From: DATAGF01 sp963819845
GTDB taxonomy: Bacteria > Actinomycetota > Thermoleophilia > Miltoncostaeales > Miltoncostaeaceae
Length of the DNA: 64,000 nucleotides
NCBI GenBank assembly: GCA_963819845.1
Contig: CAWFXQ010000013.1
Coordinates: 434,001 to 498,000, forward strand
Direction of reading: 5' to 3'
This document shows positions 1 through 10,544 of the stretch, piece by piece. Below the pieces are notes generated by a model that did not search any database, was not told where the DNA came from, and worked only from the letters and a program-made list of their open reading frames with translations. The position numbers were made by a program, and so were the translations under genes. Position 1 is the first letter of the stretch; the number at the start of each line of letters is the position of its first letter.

Positions 1-411
1 CGGTCCGGGCGCGCTCGCGGCGAGGGCCGCGCCCGCCAGGGCGACGACCATCCCGGCCAGGGCGACCGGTCCCGGCGACCGCCCGGCGGCGAGGTCGAGC
101 GCGAGCGGCAGGAGCGCGCCCAGGGCCGACACCGGCGCCACCAGGCTCATCGTCCCGACCGCGAGCCCCCGGTAGAAGGCCGCCAGCCCCAGCGCCCCGC
201 ACGCGCCCGCGGCGATCCCCAGGGCGTAGCCGCCGGCGCCGGGCGCGTCCGGCCGCGCAAGCGCCAGCAGGATGAGGGCGAGGACCAGGCCCGCCGCCTG
301 CGAGAGGGCGACCACGGTGAACGCGTGCGCCCGGCGGCTCGCGAGGCCGCCCAGGAAGTCCCCCACGCCCCACGACAGGCCCGAGGCCAGGCCCAGCGCG
401 ATCGCCAGCAC
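1..411 (-). CDS. EamA/DMT-family membrane transporter (3' end cut by window edge)
   Basis: About 137 codons of the N-terminal part are visible, starting at a GTG at 411; an in-frame TAG lies just upstream, so this is the only usable start. The protein is almost wholly hydrophobic, with successive membrane spans of about 20 residues separated by short charged loops. The opening GLASGLSWGVGDFLGG and the later AAFYRGLAVGTMSLVAP stretch are typical of the drug/metabolite transporter (EamA) fold, whose members export small metabolites. The start lies 10 nt past the stop of the upstream hydroquinone-reductase gene, so it is probably co-transcribed with uvrA. The substrate cannot be told from sequence. 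Confidence 0.75.
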   Translation of the reverse strand, partial: MLAIALGLASGLSWGVGDFLGGLASRRAHAFTVVALSQAAGLVLALILLALARPDAPGAGGYALGIAAGACGALGLAAFYRGLAVGTMSLVAPVSALGALLPLALDLAAGRSPGPVALAGMVVALAGAALAASAPGP

Positions 412-420
412 CGCGCCGGG

Positions 421-1385
421 CTAACCGCGGCCGTGCGGCAGCGCGAAGTCGGTGTCGGGTCCCTTGGGGACGATCCCCGTCGGGTTGATGGACCCGTGGG
501 TGAGGTAGTAGTGCCGCTTGATGTGGTCCATGTCGACCGTCGCGGCGACGGCCGGCCACTGGTACAGCTCGCGCACGTAGGGCCAGAGCCGCGGGTAGTC
601 GACGATCCGGCGCAGGTTGCACTTGAAGTGGAGGGCGTAGACGGCGTCGAACCGCACGAGCGTCGTGAAGAGGCGCCAGTCGGCCTCGGTCACGCGGTCG
701 CCGGCCAGGTAGCGGCGCTCCCCGAGCAGGTCGTCGAGGTCGTCGAGCGTGGCGAAGAGGGCGTCGAAGGCCTCCTGGTAGGCCTCCTGGCGCGTCGCGA
801 ACCCCGCCCGGTACACGCCGTTGTTGACCGTCCGGTAGACGCGCTCGTTGACGCGGTCGATCTCGTCGCGGAGGTCCGCAGGGTAGAGGTCAACCGACGC
901 GTCGCCCCACTCGTCGAACTCGGAGTTGAGCATCCGGATCACGTCGGCCGACTCGTTGTTGACGATGCGGGCGGTCTCGCGGTCCCAGAGGACCGGGACG
1001 GTGATGCGCCCCGAGAAGCCCGGGTCGGTCGCGGCGTAGGCCTCCGACAGGAACGCGAAGCCGTTGACCGGGTCGGGGCCGTGGCCGCGCCCCGGCCGGA
1101 AGGCCCACCCGTGCCCGTCGCGCACCGGGTCAACGACCGACATCGAGACCACCGCCTCCAGACCCTTGAGCCGGCGCACGATGATCGTGCGGTGGGCCCA
1201 GGGGCACGCCCGCGACACGTAGAGGTGGTAGCGCCCCGGCTCGGCCGGGTGGCCCGTCAACCCGTCGGCGGTCACGCGGTCGCGGAAGCGGCTCCTCTGG
1301 CGGACGAAGCGGCCGCTCGCGTCCGTCTCCGCGCGGAACTGGGCCCGGTCGCGCGGGTCCGCGACCGGGGCGGCGCCCCGCGGTC

Positions 1386-1389
<4 letters not shown>
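421..1389 (-). CDS. yqjG: Glutathionyl-hydroquinone reductase (ECM4/YqjG family)
   Basis: The 322-residue protein matches the family's usual length (about 320-330). It has the diagnostic RYHLYVSRACPWAHRT block, with the catalytic cysteine at residue 62 in a thioredoxin-fold glutathione-transferase domain, followed by an all-helical domain. The family reductively removes glutathione, or a similar thiol, from glutathionyl-hydroquinones using the ACPWA cysteine. Actinobacteria often lack glutathione, so the natural thiol here is uncertain. The GTG start overlaps the uvrA stop (GTGA), which implies translational coupling. Residue 44 is Leu (TTG) in TADGLTG, where relatives usually have Ser; this falls on a GTCAAC site discussed in the findings. 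Confidence 0.85.
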
Positions 1390-4269
<2,880 letters not shown>

Positions 4270-4275
4270 CCGTCA

Positions 4276-4281
4276 AGTGTA
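4276..4281 (-). promoter_or_regulatory. Probable -10 box of uvrA (leaderless)
   Basis: Read on the minus strand, TACACT (TANNNT) is separated by 6 nt from the uvrA GTG, so transcription would begin at or next to the start codon. No Shine-Dalgarno sequence is present. The same geometry recurs before uvrB, polA, dnaG and glyQ. Confidence 0.6.
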
Positions 4282-4385
4282 GTGAGGGGTCCGGCGCGCC
4301 CGCCGCCCGGCCCTCTCGGACCCACGGCCCAGCGGGCGGCGGCGGGGTTGGCCCCCGGTACATACGTACCGCCCATGGCCGGCCC

Positions 4386-4391
4386 TACCGT
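4386..4391 (+). promoter_or_regulatory. Probable -10 box of ftsH (leaderless)
   Basis: TACCGT sits 7 nt before an in-frame GTG at 4399, divergent from the uvrA promoter about 100 bp away. A short inverted repeat, GGTAC-ATAC-GTACC at 4357-4370, lies just upstream and could be a regulator site; that is only a guess. Confidence 0.5.
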
Positions 4392-4398
4392 CGGGAGG

Positions 4399-6675
4399 GT
4401 GCTATCACCTCAGCGGTTGATCCGTTCCCGCCCCGCCCGCGAACCAGCCGGTGTGAGCCCCTCGCCGCCCACCGCGACCGCGACCGCCCGCCTGCGGGCC
4501 GTCCTGGCGTGCCTCCTGGTCGCCGCCGCGGCCTGGGCGGCCCTCACCGCCCCGGCGATGGGGGCCGAGGAGCCCGCGCAGGTCCCGCCGGCCGTCGTGG
4601 AGCCGCTCGGCGCCGAGAGCGCCGCCGTCGTGCCCTACCGCGAGCTGGTCGGCGCCGCCGACGCGCGCAACCTCAACGCCGCCGTGGTCGACACCTCGAG
4701 CTACTGGGTGGCGGCCATCGACGGCGACGGCCGGGTCATCGCCGCGGCGATCCCGCGCCCCAGGGCGGGCCGCGACTTCGCTCAGTCGACCGCGCCGGCC
4801 GCGGCGGGCGCCGCCGCCAAGGCGCCCACGACGGGCCTGCCCGGCGCGTTCGACCTCGCGGCCCGGCTGCGGGCGGACGGGGTCGCCGTGCTGGGGCCCG
4901 CGCCCGCCGATTCGGGCGGCGGGTCGGGGATGAGCGGCCTGCTGCGCTTCCTGCTGCTGCCGCTGGGGTTCGCGCTGGTGGCGGTGTTCATCATCGGCGG
5001 CATGCTGCTGATCCGTGGCCGGAACCCCGGCGGGCGGGGCCTGGGCGGGCGCGGCGGCGCCGCGGGCCACGGGAGGATCCGCCGGAGCGCCCAGGTCGAG
5101 CCGCCGGCGACGCGGTTCGCCGACGTCGCCGGCTGCGACGAGGCCGTCGAGGAGCTGCACGAGGTGGTGCTCTTCCTCAAGGAGCCCGACCGCTTCCGGC
5201 GCGTCGGCGCGCGGATGCCGCGCGGCGTCGTGCTCCACGGGCCCCCGGGCACCGGCAAGACGCTGCTGGCCAAGGCCGTCGCCGGCGAGTCGGGCGTGCC
5301 CTTCTTCGCCCTCTCCGGGTCGGACTTCGTGGACACCTTCGTGGGCGTGGGGGCGTCGCGCGTGCGCGACCTCTTCGCGCAGGCGCGCAAGAGCGAGGCC
5401 GGCGCGATCATCTTCTTCGACGAGATCGACGCCATCGGGCGCGCCCGCGGCGCCGGCAACTCGGGCGCCGACTCGGAGCGCGAGGGCACCCTGAACCAGC
5501 TCCTGGTCGAGCTCGACGGCTTCGGCGACCGCGACCGCGTCGTGGTGATGGCGGCCACCAACCGGCTCGACATCCTCGACCCGGCGCTGCTGCGGGCCGG
5601 CCGCTTCGACCGGCGCGTGCAGGTGGGCCTGCCCGCCGAGGCCGGCCGCCTGTCCATCCTGCGCCTCCACTCGCAGCACATGCCGATCGCCGCCCCCGAA
5701 TCGCTGGCCGCGCTCGCCGGGGTGACGGCCGGCTTCGCGGGCGCCGACCTCGCCAACATCGTCAACGAGGCGGCCATCATGGCCGCCCGCGGGGGGCGCG
5801 AGACGATCCTCGCCGCCGACCTCGACGAGGGCATGCTGCGCGCGGTCGCCGGGCCCCAGCGCAGCGACCGCCGCATCGGCGAGGGCGAGCTGGAGGTCAT
5901 CGCCTGGCACGAGGCCGGCCACGCGCTGGCGGCCGAGCTCTGCCCCACCCACCAGAAGGCGCAGCGCGTGACCATCCTGTCGCGCGGCGACGCCGGCGGG
6001 CTGGCGCTCTACGGCAGCAGCGACCGCGCGCTCACCTCGCAGCAGCACCTGCACGAGCGCATGGTCGTCGCGATGGCCGGGCGCGCCGCCGAGCAGACGC
6101 GGTTCGGCGTGATCTCGTCCGGCGCGGCCAACGACCTCGAGCAGGTCAACCGCATGGCCCGCGAGGCCGTCGAGCGGCTCGGCTTCTCGCCCCGCGTGGG
6201 CCAGATCATCTCGACGGCGGGGCCCTACCAGGTGCCCTTGTCGGGCGAGACGCGGCGCGCGATCGACGAGGAGATCCGGCGGATGGTCAACGTGGCCTAC
6301 GAGGACGCCGTGGCCCTGCTCGGCGACCACCGCGAGGAGCTGGACGCCCTGGCGGGCGTGCTGCTGGAGCGCGAGCAGGTCGACCGCGGAGAGATCGAGT
6401 CGGTGCTCGCCGCGGTCGCGGGCGGCGGCCGGCGGCGGCCGGCGCGCGCGGACGTCCTGCCCACGCACCGCCCCGAGCCCGTCGCCACCGAGGCCCCGCC
6501 CGCGGCTCCGCCGCCCCCGGAGGCCGAGCGCGCCGCGGCGCGACGGCGCCTGCGGCTGCCCGCGGCCTCGGGGCGGCGGGTGCGGTCCGGCGCCGAGGCC
6601 GCCGCGGCGGCGGTCTACGCCATGAGCCTCCCCCGGCTGCGCCGCGCCCGCCGCAAGCGCCCCCGCACGGCCTAG
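4399..6675 (+). CDS. ftsH: ATP-dependent zinc metalloprotease FtsH
   Basis: A membrane-anchored AAA+ protease that extracts and degrades membrane and regulatory proteins. Order from the N-terminus: transmembrane span (LRAVLACLLVAAAAWAAL), extracytoplasmic domain, second span (FLLLPLGFALVAVFIIGGML), AAA module with Walker A GPPGTGKTLLAK, Walker B IIFFDEID, second region of homology ending RAGRFDRR, then the peptidase with zinc motif HEAGH and downstream Asp in AANDLEQ. About 70 low-complexity residues follow the protease core. I chose the GTG at 4399 because a TACCGT box precedes it by 7 nt; ATG 4375 and GTG 4453 are alternatives. The usual RRI(V/I)D near the end reads RRMVN at a GTCAAC site (6296-6301). 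The stop overlaps that of the convergent peroxiredoxin within CTAG. Confidence 0.93.
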   Translation: MLSPQRLIRSRPAREPAGVSPSPPTATATARLRAVLACLLVAAAAWAALTAPAMGAEEPAQVPPAVVEPLGAESAAVVPYRELVGAADARNLNAAVVDTSSYWVAAIDGDGRVIAAAIPRPRAGRDFAQSTAPAAAGAAAKAPTTGLPGAFDLAARLRADGVAVLGPAPADSGGGSGMSGLLRFLLLPLGFALVAVFIIGGMLLIRGRNPGGRGLGGRGGAAGHGRIRRSAQVEPPATRFADVAGCDEAVEELHEVVLFLKEPDRFRRVGARMPRGVVLHGPPGTGKTLLAKAVAGESGVPFFALSGSDFVDTFVGVGASRVRDLFAQARKSEAGAIIFFDEIDAIGRARGAGNSGADSEREGTLNQLLVELDGFGDRDRVVVMAATNRLDILDPALLRAGRFDRRVQVGLPAEAGRLSILRLHSQHMPIAAPESLAALAGVTAGFAGADLANIVNEAAIMAARGGRETILAADLDEGMLRAVAGPQRSDRRIGEGELEVIAWHEAGHALAAELCPTHQKAQRVTILSRGDAGGLALYGSSDRALTSQQHLHERMVVAMAGRAAEQTRFGVISSGAANDLEQVNRMAREAVERLGFSPRVGQIISTAGPYQVPLSGETRRAIDEEIRRMVNVAYEDAVALLGDHREELDALAGVLLEREQVDRGEIESVLAAVAGGGRRRPARADVLPTHRPEPVATEAPPAAPPPPEAERAAARRRLRLPAASGRRVRSGAEAAAAAVYAMSLPRLRRARRKRPRTA

Positions 6676-7238
6676 CGCCGACCCGCCCCGAGGTCGGCCA
6701 CGACCCGCTCCGCGTGGCCGTCGGGCGGGAACACCGGGTACCAGACCCGCTCCACGCAGCCGTCGCGCAGCAGCATCGTGAGCCGCCGCAGGAGCGTCCT
6801 GCCGCCCGCCGCGAAGGTTGGCAGGCCCATGGCCCGCGCGAGCTCCAGGCGCTCGTCGGAGAGCAGCGGATACGGCAGCGCCAGCCGGGAGGCGATCTCG
6901 CGCTGGCGGGCCGGGTCCTGCGCCGACAGCCCCACCACGTCGAGGCCGAGGCCGCGCAGCTCCGCGTGGGCGTCCCGGAAGCCGCAGGCCTCCGCCGTGC
7001 AGCCGCGCGCGCCCGGGATCGCGTCCCATCCCTCGGCCGGCAGGGGCTCGCCGGGGCGACCTGCCCACGGGAAGGCGAAGACCACGACCGGGGCCACGGC
7101 CCGTCCGAGCGAGACGGTCCCACCGCCCGTGGAGGGCAGCGGCAGGTCGGGGACCGGCGACCCGGCCAGCGCGCCGGCGGCGCCGTCGTCCTCCGGCGCC
7201 GGAAGGCCCGGCGGGAGCCGCGTGAGGTCGTCGGGCAC
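6672..7238 (-). CDS. Peroxiredoxin, BCP/PrxQ-like
   Basis: The 188-residue protein has a thioredoxin-fold redoxin domain with the motif GCTAEACGFRD, which matches the PrxQ/BCP active site (peroxidatic Cys followed four residues later by the resolving Cys). Such enzymes reduce hydrogen and organic peroxides with thiol partners. Between the FPWAG strand and the active site there is an insertion of about 17 residues compared with typical BCP. The start is a GTG at 7238 (PDDLTRLPPGLPAPEDDG follows). It is divergent from the nitroreductase, about 55 bp apart, and its TAG overlaps the ftsH TAG (CTAG, 6672-6675). Confidence 0.8.
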   Translation of the reverse strand: MPDDLTRLPPGLPAPEDDGAAGALAGSPVPDLPLPSTGGGTVSLGRAVAPVVVFAFPWAGRPGEPLPAEGWDAIPGARGCTAEACGFRDAHAELRGLGLDVVGLSAQDPARQREIASRLALPYPLLSDERLELARAMGLPTFAAGGRTLLRRLTMLLRDGCVERVWYPVFPPDGHAERVVADLGAGRR

Positions 7239-7293
7239 GGCCGGCAGCCTCTCAGGCCGTCGGCCCGCGCGCGGGCCGGGGCCGCCCGCTGGC

Positions 7294-7956
7294 ATGATCC
7301 ACGGGGTGCCGGGCCTCACCCCCGACGAGCTGCTCGCCACGACCCGCAGCGTCCGGCGCCGCCTCGACACCTCGCGCCCCGTTGAACGGGAGCTGATCGA
7401 GGAGTGCCTCCGGCTGGCCCAGCAGGCGCCCAGCGGCGGCAACCGCCAGGGCGCCGTGTTCGTCGTGGTGACCGACCCGGACCGGCGCCGGGCCCTGGCC
7501 GGGCTCTACCGCCGCGGCTGGGACCGCTATCTGGTGGAGGGGATCCTGGGCCCGCCGCCGGCGCGGCCCGCCGACCCCGAGAAGCGCCGCCAGGCCGCCA
7601 GGATCGGCCGCTCGGCGAGCCACCTGGCCGACCGCCTCGCCGAGGTGCCGGTGCACGTCGTGGCCTGCCACGCGGGCCGCACCGAGGACCGTCCCCAGGT
7701 GGTCCAGGCGTCGGCGTTCGGCTCGGTGCTGCCCGCCGTCTGGAGCTTCATGCTCGCGGCCCGGGCCCGCGGGCTGGGCACCGCATGGACGACGATCCAC
7801 CTCTTCCACGAGCGCGAGGCCGCCGAGGTGCTGGGCATCCCCTACGACGAGGTCTCGCAGGTGGCCCTCATCCCCCTCGCGCACACCCTCGGGACGAGCT
7901 TCAAGCCCGGGCCGCGGGAGTCGCTGGACCACTTCGCCCGGTGGGACTCCTGGTGA
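7294..7956 (+). CDS. FMN-dependent nitroreductase family protein
   Basis: A 220-residue nitroreductase-fold protein. The N-terminal RSVRRRLDTSRPV and APSGGNRQ blocks correspond to the FMN-phosphate-binding Arg/Ser region. GTAWTTIHLF, GIPYDEVSQVALIPLAHT and the C-terminal DHFARWDSW segment complete the flavin site. Members reduce nitro groups, quinones or enones with NAD(P)H; the substrate is not predictable. ATG 7294 or GTG 7306 are both possible starts. The codons in the RPVERE stretch (GTTGAACGG) contain the same GTTGAAC string as the uvrA frameshift. It may be divergently co-regulated with the peroxiredoxin. Confidence 0.85.
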   Translation: MIHGVPGLTPDELLATTRSVRRRLDTSRPVERELIEECLRLAQQAPSGGNRQGAVFVVVTDPDRRRALAGLYRRGWDRYLVEGILGPPPARPADPEKRRQAARIGRSASHLADRLAEVPVHVVACHAGRTEDRPQVVQASAFGSVLPAVWSFMLAARARGLGTAWTTIHLFHEREAAEVLGIPYDEVSQVALIPLAHTLGTSFKPGPRESLDHFARWDSW

Positions 7957-7972
7957 CCCCGCCCTCGCGAGG

Positions 7973-8206
7973 TCAATCGAGCGCCCGGCGCTCCCACTTG
8001 CGCAGCAGATCCTCGTGGCGGCGCCGGCGCTCGGCCTCCTGGCACCAGGGGCCCTCGTCGTCGGGACGGGCCCAGGGCCGCCCCTCTCCCCAGAAGGGGC
8101 TCGGCATGGGGAGCCCCTGGAGCGCCACGAACAGGTCGTCCTCGTCCAGTCCCGGCGCCGCCAGCGACCGGAAGGTCACGTCGTCGCGGGCCCGGTCGTC
8201 GCTCAT
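7973..8206 (-). CDS. Small uncharacterised protein coupled to uvrB
   Basis: A 77-residue charged, soluble protein starting MSDDRARDDVTFRSLAA. Its ATG overlaps the uvrB stop codon (ATGA at 8203-8206), which argues strongly for a real, translationally coupled gene. It has a Trp-rich middle (PSPFWGEGRPWARPDDEGPW) and ends in a basic helix (RRRRHEDLLRKWERRALD). I recognise no family. A link to excision repair is inferred from position only. Confidence 0.65.
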   Translation of the reverse strand: MSDDRARDDVTFRSLAAPGLDEDDLFVALQGLPMPSPFWGEGRPWARPDDEGPWCQEAERRRRHEDLLRKWERRALD

Positions 8207-10329
8207 CGGCGGCGGCGCCCCTGGCCGGAGCCCCGGCGCGGCTGCTTCCGCGGCACCGGCGCCGAGCCGCGCGGGCGCGGAGCGGCCGTGCCGGCCGCCC
8301 CCGCGCCCCTGTCCGCGCCGGCCCCCTCACGCCGCCGGAGCTGCTCCCCGCGGAGGTCGGCGATCTCGTCGCGCAGGCGGGCCGCGAGCTCGAAGCGCAG
8401 CTCCTCGGCGGCGGCGAACATCTCCTGCTCGCGCTCCACGATCATCCGCTCGATCTCGTCCGCGCCGACGCCCTCCAGCGCGTCAACCTCGCCGCGGCGC
8501 GGCCGCGCCGCGGCGGGCGCGTCGTCGTTGAGCCCGAGGAGCTCGACGATGTCGGAGACGCCCTTCACGATCGACTCGGGCGTGATGTCGTTGGCCTCGT
8601 TGTGGGCGACCTGGATCTCGCGGCGCCGGTCGGTCTCGCCGATCGCCGTGCGCATCGCCTCGGTCTCGGTGTCGGCGTACATGATCACCCGCCCCGAGAC
8701 GTTGCGGGCCGCGCGTCCGATCGTCTGGATGAGGGAGGTGTTGCCGCGCAGGAAACCCTCCTTGTCGGCGTCGAGGATCGCCACGAGCGTCACCTCGGGC
8801 AGGTCGAGGCCCTCGCGCAGCAGGTTGACGCCGACCAGGACGTCGAAGTCGCCGAGCCGCAACGAGCGCACGACGCGGATGCGCTCGAGCGTGTCGATCT
8901 CGGAGTGCAGGTAGCGGGCGCGGACGCCGGCCTCGACCAGGTACTCGGTGAGGTCCTCCGCCATCCGCTTGGTGAGCGTGGTGACCAGCGCCCGCTCGCC
9001 GCGCTCGGCGCGGTCGCGGATCTCGCCGATGAGGTCGTCGATCTGGTGGTGGGTCGGCCGCACCTCGACCTCGGGGTCGACGAGGCCCGTCGGCCGGATG
9101 ATCTGCTCCACGACGTGCCCCGAGGAGCGCCGCTCGAACTCGCCGGGCGTGGCCGACACGAAGACGACCTGGTTCACGCGCTCGAGGAATTCGGGCAGCT
9201 GGAGGGGCCGGTTGTCGAGCGCCGAGGGCAGGCGGAAGCCCGCGTCGATGAGGGCCAGCTTGCGCGAGCGGTCGCCCTCGTACATCCCGCGGAGCTGCCC
9301 CATGGTGTTGTGCGACTCGTCGATGAAGCAGACGAAGTCGTCGGGGAAGAAGTCGAGGAGCGTGTGCGGCGGCTCGCCGGGGCGGCGCCCGTCGAGGATG
9401 CGCGAGTAGTTCTCGATGCCGGAGCAGAATCCCAGCTCGCGCATCATCTCCATGTCGTACTCGGTGCGCTGGCGCAGGCGGTGGGCCTCCACGAGCTTGC
9501 CGGCCGCCTCGAAGCCGGCGACCTGCTCCTCCAGCTCGGCGCGGATGTCCCGGATCGCCCGGTCGATGGTCGCCGGCGGCGTCACGTAGTGGGTGGCCGG
9601 GTAGACCGCGAGGTGCTGCAGGTCGGCGTAGACCTCGCCGGTGAGCGGGTCGTACTCGGTGATGCTCTCGACCTCGTCGCCGAACATCGAGACGCGGTAG
9701 GCGGTCTCCGAGTCGGCGGGCTGCACCTCGATCGTGTCCCCGCGCACGCGGAAGCGGCCGCGCTCGAGCACCGTGTCGTTGCGCTGGTACTGGACCTCCA
9801 CCAGCCGCCGGTAGATGGCCTCCCGCGGCTGCTCCTCGCCGACGGTCAGCAGCAGCATGCGCTCGCGGTAGAGCTCGGCCGAGCCCAGGCCGAAGATGCA
9901 GCTCACCGACGCCACGATCACCACGTCGCGCCGGGCCAGCAGCGCCGCCGTGGCGGCGTGGCGCAGGCGGTCGATCTCGTCGTTCATCGACGAGTCCTTC
10001 TCGATGTACGTGTCGGTGGCCGCGATGTAGGCCTCGGGCTGGTAGTAGTCGTAGTAGCTCACGAAGTACTCGACGGCCGCCCCCGGCAGCAGCTCCCGGA
10101 ACTCGTTGCAGAGCTGCGCCGCCAGGGTCTTGTTGTGGGCGATCACCAGCGCGGGACGGGCGGACTCGGCGATGACGCGGGCCATGGTGAAGGTCTTCCC
10201 CGAGCCGGTGACCCCGAGGAGCGTCTGGAAGCGCTCGCCGCGGCCGAGCCCGCCGGCGAGCTCCTCGATCGCGCGGGGCTGGTCGCCGGTGGGCCGGTAG
10301 GCCTCGGAGACCTCGAAGGTGGTCGTCAC
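8203..10329 (-). CDS. uvrB: Excinuclease ABC subunit B
   Basis: UvrB verifies DNA damage and forms the pre-incision complex with UvrC. The 708-residue protein shows Walker A GVTGSGKTFTMA, the beta-hairpin segment SYYDYYQPEAYI that clamps DNA, helicase motif II as IDESH, the C-terminal helicase motif QTIGRAARN, and a C-terminal UVR motif (about residues 620-655) for UvrC contact. A basic tail of about 50 residues follows. The GTG start at 10329 is supported by TACCCT 6 nt upstream, a leaderless arrangement like uvrA. The next gene's ATG overlaps its stop. GEVDALEG is encoded with GTT-GAC at a GTCAAC site. Confidence 0.96.
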   Translation of the reverse strand: MTTTFEVSEAYRPTGDQPRAIEELAGGLGRGERFQTLLGVTGSGKTFTMARVIAESARPALVIAHNKTLAAQLCNEFRELLPGAAVEYFVSYYDYYQPEAYIAATDTYIEKDSSMNDEIDRLRHAATAALLARRDVVIVASVSCIFGLGSAELYRERMLLLTVGEEQPREAIYRRLVEVQYQRNDTVLERGRFRVRGDTIEVQPADSETAYRVSMFGDEVESITEYDPLTGEVYADLQHLAVYPATHYVTPPATIDRAIRDIRAELEEQVAGFEAAGKLVEAHRLRQRTEYDMEMMRELGFCSGIENYSRILDGRRPGEPPHTLLDFFPDDFVCFIDESHNTMGQLRGMYEGDRSRKLALIDAGFRLPSALDNRPLQLPEFLERVNQVVFVSATPGEFERRSSGHVVEQIIRPTGLVDPEVEVRPTHHQIDDLIGEIRDRAERGERALVTTLTKRMAEDLTEYLVEAGVRARYLHSEIDTLERIRVVRSLRLGDFDVLVGVNLLREGLDLPEVTLVAILDADKEGFLRGNTSLIQTIGRAARNVSGRVIMYADTETEAMRTAIGETDRRREIQVAHNEANDITPESIVKGVSDIVELLGLNDDAPAAARPRRGEVDALEGVGADEIERMIVEREQEMFAAAEELRFELAARLRDEIADLRGEQLRRREGAGADRGAGAAGTAAPRPRGSAPVPRKQPRRGSGQGRRRR

Positions 10330-10335
10330 CCGCCT

Positions 10336-10341
10336 AGGGTA
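10336..10341 (-). promoter_or_regulatory. Probable -10 box of uvrB (leaderless)
   Basis: On the minus strand TACCCT is followed by 6 nt and then the GTG of uvrB. No ribosome-binding sequence fits in this gap. Confidence 0.6.
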
Positions 10342-10450
10342 GCGCCGCCCTCGGCCCGCGCCCGGCTGCCCTCCGGGCCAAAGAGCCGCGGTCGATGTTG
10401 CTCGCGCGGGCCAACGCCGGTCCCCGGGGCCGCGGCCTAGTGTCCCGGCC

Positions 10451-10499
10451 GTGACGTGTGGGTGGACGTCACGCCAGGCCCCGCGACCGGGACGCGGGG
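10451..10499. repeat. Two adjacent inverted repeats in the uvrB upstream region
   Basis: GTGACGT (10451-10457) and ACGTCAC (10466-10472) form 7-bp arms around an 8-bp spacer. Next to it CCCCGCG (10479-10485) pairs with CGCGGGG (10493-10499). They lie between uvrB and the terminator of the RTX-tailed gene, about 120-170 bp upstream of uvrB. They could be an operator or a structured RNA end; neither is proven. Confidence 0.4.
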
Positions 10500-10508
10500 C
10501 TTCGCACA

Positions 10509-10537
10509 GGCCGGCGGCTCTCAACGAGCCGCCGGCC
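10509..10537 (-). terminator. Strong hairpin terminator of the RTX-tailed gene
   Basis: A perfect 12-bp stem (GGCCGGCGGCTC with GAGCCGCCGGCC) closes a 5-nt loop just past the stop of the minus-strand gene ending at 10545. There is no U tract, as is common in high-GC actinobacterial terminators. Confidence 0.65.
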
Positions 10538-10544
10538 CTCCTCT

